Shown here: positions 59,526-64,000 of the stretch, one piece after another | How the letters are laid out: each line of letters opens with the position of its first letter | Position numbering within the stretch: position 1 is the first letter of the stretch | Assembly (NCBI RefSeq): GCF_048565625.1 | Contig: NZ_JBLZUR010000002.1 | Span: 2,666,001 to 2,730,000 of the forward strand | Origin: JBLZUR01 sp048565625 | GTDB lineage: Bacteria; Pseudomonadota; Alphaproteobacteria; Sphingomonadales; Sphingomonadaceae | Length of the DNA stretch: 64,000 bases | Direction: 5' to 3' | Translations under genes and position numbers: made by a program | The notes under the pieces: model-generated | What the model was told of the DNA's origin: nothing | The model's database searches: none | What the model saw: the letters and a program-made list of their open reading frames with translations, nothing else

Positions 59526-61022
59526 TCACACCGTCACGCAACGCGCCCGCAGCCCGAGCGACTGAGCGAGGCGCTTATGGCGGCGTTCCACGACCTCGCC
59601 GTACAGGGTGGCGTGATCGGGCTGGAGGCGGAGTTCGAGGGTGTCGCCTTGGACGACGACCGCGCTCGCCTGCAGCGTCGGGGCGGAGCCGCCGGACAGG
59701 CGCTGAGCGACGCGCAGAGCATTGCCCCAGCGCTCGGCCTGGGCGAGATCGGCAGGGGTGCAGAGCCGCACGACGATCGGATCGACCCCGGTGCCGCCGA
59801 AGCTGACCCAGAGAGCATGGCCCATCATTGCCCGGCCGCGCGCATCCACGCCGACCCAATTGCCGCGCAACGCAATGTCGAGCCCCCGCTCCGCGCGAAG
59901 GTCGGGATGCGCGCGCCAACCCACATCGGCGAGAAGCGCGACGGCATGGCGGAGGCGGGCGTCGGCCGGCCCCTCGGCGGTGAACATGGGCGCGATCCAG
60001 TCGGCGACGAGATCGCCGTGCTCCGGAAACCGCCCCTGCCGCGCGCCCTCTTCTCGGGCGGCGCAGATCAGCGGATCTGTGGCGCGCACCTCGGGCGAGA
60101 GGAGATCGTAGAGCAGCCCCTCGCGCACGCCGTAGCTGGACACGATCAGTTCGGAGGATTGCAGGCGGCCGACCAGCGCGGAGAGCAGCGAGGCTGCGTC
60201 GAGCAGGTTCGCGGCGCGGGTGGAGGAGATGCCCGGCACCTCGCGCAGCTTCTTAGGATCGAGATGCGAGAGCGTGCGGACCAGCGTCTGCGCGGCACCG
60301 GCCGGCATGGTGTACTGGTGGACGATCGGCAACGGCCAGTCCGCCTGGTACATGTGGAACCGCGCCACCGCGCGCCAGGAGCCGCCGACGAGGTATAGCG
60401 GCAGGCCCTTGTCCGGCTTTCCCCAGCCGCTCCTCGCCATGAGGTTGGTCAGGCGACGGGTGAGTGCGCCGCGTCCCTTTGCGCGAATGGCGGCGATGCG
60501 CAGTACGCCGAGCGGGAAGGATACACGGTCGCGCACTTGGCCCTTGGAGACGCGGACGAGTTCGAGGCTGCCGCCGCCCAAGTCCCCGACGATGCCGTCC
60601 GCGTCGGGAATGCCGGCGAAAGTGCCGAGCGCCGCCATCTGCGCCTCCTGCTCGCCGGAGAGCAATTCGACCTCCAGGCCGATGCGAGCGACGCGATCGA
60701 GGAACTCCTGCCCGTTGGCGGCATCGCGCGCGGCGGCGGTGGCGACGGTGCGGACGCGGGCGACGCCCATGTCGATCAGGATCGCGTGGAAGCGGGTGAG
60801 CGCGGACTCGGCGCGGAGCACCGCCTCCGGATCCAGCCGTCCGGTCTCCGCCATGCCACGGCCGAGACCGGCCATGACCTTCTCGTTGAAAAGGATCAGC
60901 GGCGCGCGGCCGGTGCCCTGATAGACGACGAGACGGATGGAGTTGGACCCGATGTCGATGATCGCCATGCGATCGCCCTCGGGATTGGCGGCGGCACGCA
61001 GAAGCGGGATTCGCAGGCTCAC
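59526..61022 (-). CDS. ppx: Exopolyphosphatase (Ppx/GppA family)
   Basis: A 498-residue protein with the ASKHA phosphate-1 motif MAIIDIGSNSIRLVVYQG, VRTVATAAARDAANGQEF, the phosphate-2 motif GIVGDLGGGSLELV, and a C-terminal HD-like helical domain. It hydrolyses polyphosphate or pppGpp. The first 18 residues precede the catalytic domain, so a start at the internal ATG before AIIDIG is possible. It follows ppk1 on the same strand across 202 bases that hold a family C REPIN. Confidence 0.93.
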   Translation of the reverse strand: MSLRIPLLRAAANPEGDRMAIIDIGSNSIRLVVYQGTGRAPLILFNEKVMAGLGRGMAETGRLDPEAVLRAESALTRFHAILIDMGVARVRTVATAAARDAANGQEFLDRVARIGLEVELLSGEQEAQMAALGTFAGIPDADGIVGDLGGGSLELVRVSKGQVRDRVSFPLGVLRIAAIRAKGRGALTRRLTNLMARSGWGKPDKGLPLYLVGGSWRAVARFHMYQADWPLPIVHQYTMPAGAAQTLVRTLSHLDPKKLREVPGISSTRAANLLDAASLLSALVGRLQSSELIVSSYGVREGLLYDLLSPEVRATDPLICAAREEGARQGRFPEHGDLVADWIAPMFTAEGPADARLRHAVALLADVGWRAHPDLRAERGLDIALRGNWVGVDARGRAMMGHALWVSFGGTGVDPIVVRLCTPADLAQAERWGNALRVAQRLSGGSAPTLQASAVVVQGDTLELRLQPDHATLYGEVVERRHKRLAQSLGLRARCVTV

Positions 61023-61074
61023 GAGGGGGGGCGGTAACGGGTTGCAGGCGGGGACGCCAGTGGTGTCGTCATGT

Positions 61075-61215
61075 CATCCTCCCTGAGCGAAGCTCGGGGA
61101 GGGGGACCAGCCGTAGGCTGGTGGAGGGGTAGGTGCAGCAATCAACACGGCGGCATTTGCGGCACCTACCCCTCCACCGCCTTCGGCGGTCCCCCTCCCC
61201 TTCCAGGGGAGGATT
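61075..61215. repeat. REPIN-like pair, family C
   Basis: The forward arm (61075-61135) contains CCTCCCTGAGCGAAGCTCGG and CCAGCCGTAGGCTGGTGG; the inverted arm (61162-61215) contains CTACCCCTCCACCGCC and CCTTCCAGGGGAGG. About 26 bases separate them, between ppk1 and ppx. Confidence 0.9.
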
Positions 61216-61224
61216 CCAGAATCA

Positions 61225-63399
61225 TCAAGCCCCGCGTCGCAGACTGAGCTTCGGCACCTTGGCGCTGTGCTGGGTGGCCGCACCCCGGCCGGAAAGCGAG
61301 GGGTTGGTCATGAAGTAGCGGTGGAGGTTGAACGGCTTTCCGTCCGTGGTGTGGATACGCTGGTAGTTGCCGTCGGCATCCAGCGACCAGCTCTGTTCGG
61401 TGTCGATCAGATTGGCGACCATCACCTGATCCAGCACCTGAGCATGGACGGTGGGGTTCTCGACCGGCAGCAGATATTCGACGCGGCGGTCGAAATTGCG
61501 CGGCATCCAGTCGGCGGAGGAGATGAACACCTTCGCCTGCTTGTTCGGCAGCGCGGCACCATTGCCGAAGCACATGATGCGGCTGTGTTCGAGGAAGCGG
61601 CCGACCACCGATCGCACCCGGATGTTGTCCGACAGGCCCGGCACGCCGGGGCGCAGACAGCAGATGCCGCGGATGATCAGGTCGATCTGCACGCCGGCCG
61701 CCGAGGCGCGATACAGCTTCTCGATGATGGCGGGATCGACCAGCGAGTTGAGCTTCACCCAGATCGCGCCGGGCTTGCCGTCGCGCACGAAATCGATCTC
61801 GCGGTCGATCAGGTCGGCCAGCTTGTCGCGCATGCCGTGGGGGGAGATGGTGATCTTCGCGAGCTCGTTCGGCTCGACATAGCCGGTGATGTAGTTGAAG
61901 ATCTGGGCCGCATCGCGCGCGATGTCGGGATCGGCGGTGAAGAAGCTGATGTCGGTATAGATGCGCGCCGTGATCGGGTGGTAGTTTCCCGTCCCGAAGT
62001 GACAGTAGGTGCGGAAGCCGTCCGGCTCGTTCCGGACGACCATCGACACCTTGGCATGCGTCTTCCAGTCGATGAAGCCGTAGACCACCTGGACGCCGGC
62101 GCGCTCCAGCTGGCTCGCCCACATCAGATTCTGCTCCTCGTCGAAGCGGGCTTTGAGTTCCACCACCGCCGTCACCGACTTGCCGGCTTCGGCCGCGTCG
62201 ATCAGCGCGCGGATGATCGCCGACTGCTTGCCGGCGCGGTAGAGCGTCTGCTTGATCGCGACGACGTCGGGGTCCTGCGCCGCCTGCTTCAGGAAGGCGA
62301 TCACCACCTCGAAGCTTTCATAAGGGTGGTGGACGACGATGTCCTTGGCCTTGATCGCGGCGAAGCAGTCGCCGTCATGCTCGCGCACGCGCTCGGGAAA
62401 GCGAGGGGTGAAGGGCGGGAACTTCAGGTCGGGGCGATCCTCGCCCACCAGCAGATCCAGGTCGGCGATGCCGAGGAAGCCGCCGGAGTTCGAGATGATC
62501 AGCTCGCCCCCTCCGAATTCCTCCCGCAGCATCAGCGCGAGTTCCTCGGGCATGGTGTCTTCCAGCCGCAGCCGGATGACGCGGCCGCGACGGCGGCGTT
62601 TGATGGCGGAGCGGAAGTAGCGGACGAGGTCCTCGGCCTCCTCCTCGATCTCGATATCGCTGTCGCGGATGATCCGGAACGCGCCGTCGCCGAGCACGAC
62701 ATAGCCGGGGAAGAGGAGGTGCGTGAACCGGCGCAGGATCGTCTCGATCGCGACGTAACAGGCGTCGCTGCCGGGGATGCGGACGAAGCGCGGCACGGTG
62801 GGCGGGATCATCAGGATCTCGCGGATCGGCTCGTCATCCGAAATCCGCTTCAGGTCGAAGATCAGGCTGAAGCCCTTGTTCGGGATGAAGGGGAACGGGT
62901 GCGCGGGGTCGAGCGCCAGCGGGGTCAGGATCGGAAAGATCTGCTCGCGGAAATGCTCCTCCAGCCAGGCGCCCGCATTCTCACCGATGTCCTCGTTTTC
63001 GAGGACGTGAACGCCCGCCTTGTCGAGGAGGTCGCTGAGTTCGGTCCACACAGCCTGCTGCTGCGCCATCAGCACGCCGGCGTGATCGGCGATGGCGGCG
63101 AGCTGCTGGACCGGGGTCAGACCGTCAACCGAACGCTGATCGACATCCTGCAGCTGCTGCCCCTTCAGCCCCGCCACGCGGACCATGAAGAACTCGTCGA
63201 GGTTGTTGCCGGAGATCGACAGGAAGCGGAGACGTTCGAGTAGGGGATGGGCGGGATTGGTCGCCTCCTCCAGCACGCGGCCGTTGAAGGCGAGCCAGCT
63301 CAGCTCCCGATTGAAGTATCGCTCGCGCGGCGCGATCTGCTGGGTGTCGGCAGCGCCGATCTCCTGTTCGTCGGAGCCGAGGGTCGCGTGTTCGTCCAT
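61225..63399 (-). CDS. ppk1: Polyphosphate kinase 1
   Basis: A 724-residue protein: RYFNRELSWLAFNGRVLEEA and NNLDEFFMVRVAGLK at the N-terminus, HHPYESFEVVIAFLKQAAQDP, the catalytic His region YCHFGTGNYHPITARIYTD and the second-domain FVRDGKPGAIWVKLNSLVDP block. It polymerises ATP gamma-phosphate to polyphosphate. Together with ppx it sets polyphosphate levels; the upstream gene is hdaA. Confidence 0.97.
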   Translation of the reverse strand: MDEHATLGSDEQEIGAADTQQIAPRERYFNRELSWLAFNGRVLEEATNPAHPLLERLRFLSISGNNLDEFFMVRVAGLKGQQLQDVDQRSVDGLTPVQQLAAIADHAGVLMAQQQAVWTELSDLLDKAGVHVLENEDIGENAGAWLEEHFREQIFPILTPLALDPAHPFPFIPNKGFSLIFDLKRISDDEPIREILMIPPTVPRFVRIPGSDACYVAIETILRRFTHLLFPGYVVLGDGAFRIIRDSDIEIEEEAEDLVRYFRSAIKRRRRGRVIRLRLEDTMPEELALMLREEFGGGELIISNSGGFLGIADLDLLVGEDRPDLKFPPFTPRFPERVREHDGDCFAAIKAKDIVVHHPYESFEVVIAFLKQAAQDPDVVAIKQTLYRAGKQSAIIRALIDAAEAGKSVTAVVELKARFDEEQNLMWASQLERAGVQVVYGFIDWKTHAKVSMVVRNEPDGFRTYCHFGTGNYHPITARIYTDISFFTADPDIARDAAQIFNYITGYVEPNELAKITISPHGMRDKLADLIDREIDFVRDGKPGAIWVKLNSLVDPAIIEKLYRASAAGVQIDLIIRGICCLRPGVPGLSDNIRVRSVVGRFLEHSRIMCFGNGAALPNKQAKVFISSADWMPRNFDRRVEYLLPVENPTVHAQVLDQVMVANLIDTEQSWSLDADGNYQRIHTTDGKPFNLHRYFMTNPSLSGRGAATQHSAKVPKLSLRRGA

Positions 63400-63501
63400 T
63401 GGGGAAGGCTAACAGATCGAATGTGACGGGTCGATGACAGCATCGGCGGTCGGTCCGTCTCTCCACCGCTACCCGCCTTGCTCATCATCCCCGTCCCCTT
63501 C

Positions 63502-63597
63502 CGTCATCCCCGCGAAGGCGGGGATCGCGTCGAGCGGGCGCAACCTGACCAGAGAGGGATTGCGCTGACAGCGATCCCCGCTTTCGCGGGGATGACG
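63502..63597. repeat. REPIN-like pair, family D
   Basis: CGTCATCCCCGCGAAGGCGG faces GATCCCCGCTTTCGCGGGGA with about 45 bases between; it occupies the gap between ppk1 and hdaA. Confidence 0.88.
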
Positions 63598-63626
63598 ACG
63601 GTTGGGGAGTGGTGATCGGGGAGGCG

Positions 63627-64000
63627 CTACTCTCCGCTCCGCACCAGCGGCTCCAGCACGCGCCGCGCCAGCGGCCCGGTGAGCCGCCGCCGCTCCGCCA
63701 GCATCGCCTGATCGAGTAAATCGACGATGCGGTGGATTGAGACGTAGCTGCGCTCCACGCGCGGGGCGATCCAGCGGGGCAGGTCGGCGGGGACGGCGAT
63801 ACCCCGGTGCAGGAACGCCTTTTCGAGCAGTGCCTGCATTAGCGCATCGTCCGGTGCGCCGATCGCGACGGAGGGCGTGGCGGCCAGACGGGAGGCGAGG
63901 TCCTTGAGCCCGATCGTCCAGGCAGGCGGGCGATCGTCGGCGACGATCAGGAGCGGGCGGCGCGCTGCCTGCGCCGCGTTCCAGGCGTGAAAGATCGCCT
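63627..64000 (-). CDS. hdaA: DnaA-inactivating protein HdaA, 5' part missing
   Basis: The frame is open to the right window edge, so the start is outside. The visible C-terminal 123 residues include IFHAWNAAQAARRPLLIVADDRPPAW, GLKDLASRLAATPSVAIGAPDDALM, LLEKAFLHRGIAVP and a final RVERSYVSIHRIVDLLDQAML block, the DnaA-like AAA+ pattern without a DNA-binding domain. HdaA promotes hydrolysis of DnaA-ATP at the replication clamp. The internal ATG at 63839 is not the start. Its place upstream of ppk1 is conserved in alphaproteobacteria. Confidence 0.88.
   Translation of the reverse strand, partial: AIFHAWNAAQAARRPLLIVADDRPPAWTIGLKDLASRLAATPSVAIGAPDDALMQALLEKAFLHRGIAVPADLPRWIAPRVERSYVSIHRIVDLLDQAMLAERRRLTGPLARRVLEPLVRSGE

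Overview
The window is a piece of a GC-rich alphaproteobacterial chromosome, almost certainly from the Sphingomonadaceae (Sphingomonas or a close relative). The basis is the gene content: three PEPxxWA-type PEP-CTERM proteins, a fused ThiS-ThiG, an NDUFA12-like complex I subunit, an alphaproteobacterial recX / double cold-shock / DUF192 cluster, an hdaA-ppk-ppx-AI-2E cluster and a RpoH-type clpB promoter. It is mostly housekeeping DNA with no prophage, CRISPR array or insertion sequence.

Layout. 1-5.8 kb: partial membrane protein, YebC regulator, ruvC-ruvA, zinc-free L36 (rpmJ), a PPP phosphatase, a lipoprotein and an M14 carboxypeptidase. 5.8-8.8 kb: secreted M10/RTX metalloprotease with near-identical internal repeats, convergent with a dienelactone hydrolase. 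8.8-11.4 kb: gpmA, purE-purK. 11.4-21.3 kb: a segment bounded by two inverted copies of a structured ~140-170 bp element, holding an M16 protease, an M28 peptidase, clpB (TTG start, RpoH promoter), a PEP-CTERM protein and about 1.1 kb of gene-free repeat-rich DNA. 21.5-27.3 kb: thiSG, aroQ, accB-accC, ArsC-like, ParA-like, GIY-YIG nuclease, aat. 27.1-30.4 kb (minus): recX-csp-DUF192-NDUFA12-mlaD-DUF2155. 30.6-33.3 kb: fatty acyl-AMP ligase, a broken DUF559 nuclease and an HTH protein. 33.4-37 kb: tRNA-Trp, secE, nusG, rplK, rplA, rplJ, rplL (no rpoBC). 37-48.2 kb: GST, PEP-CTERM proteins, a frameshifted ligA, L,D-transpeptidase, DUF2946 plus TonB receptor, recN and small genes. 48.2-53.3 kb: tandem glycine riboswitch and gcvT-gcvH-gcvPA-gcvPB. 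53.5-57.8 kb: DUF559 nuclease, then metK-ahcY-adenosine kinase, the SAM/SAH recycling set. 58-64 kb: tRNA-Asp, AI-2E family permease, ppx, ppk1, hdaA (partial).

The gaps between genes are densely populated by several families of palindromic, REP-like repeats, usually as head-to-head pairs (REPIN-like). The most interesting signal is that the small nuclease genes sit exactly between the two arms of such pairs. A GIY-YIG nuclease lies between 31-bp inverted repeats of one family, an intact DUF559 nuclease lies between arms of a second family, and a decayed DUF559 gene lies between arms of a third. One such pair has also inserted in frame into gcvPB. This suggests nuclease-linked mobile palindromes that parallel, but differ from, the known REP/RAYT system.
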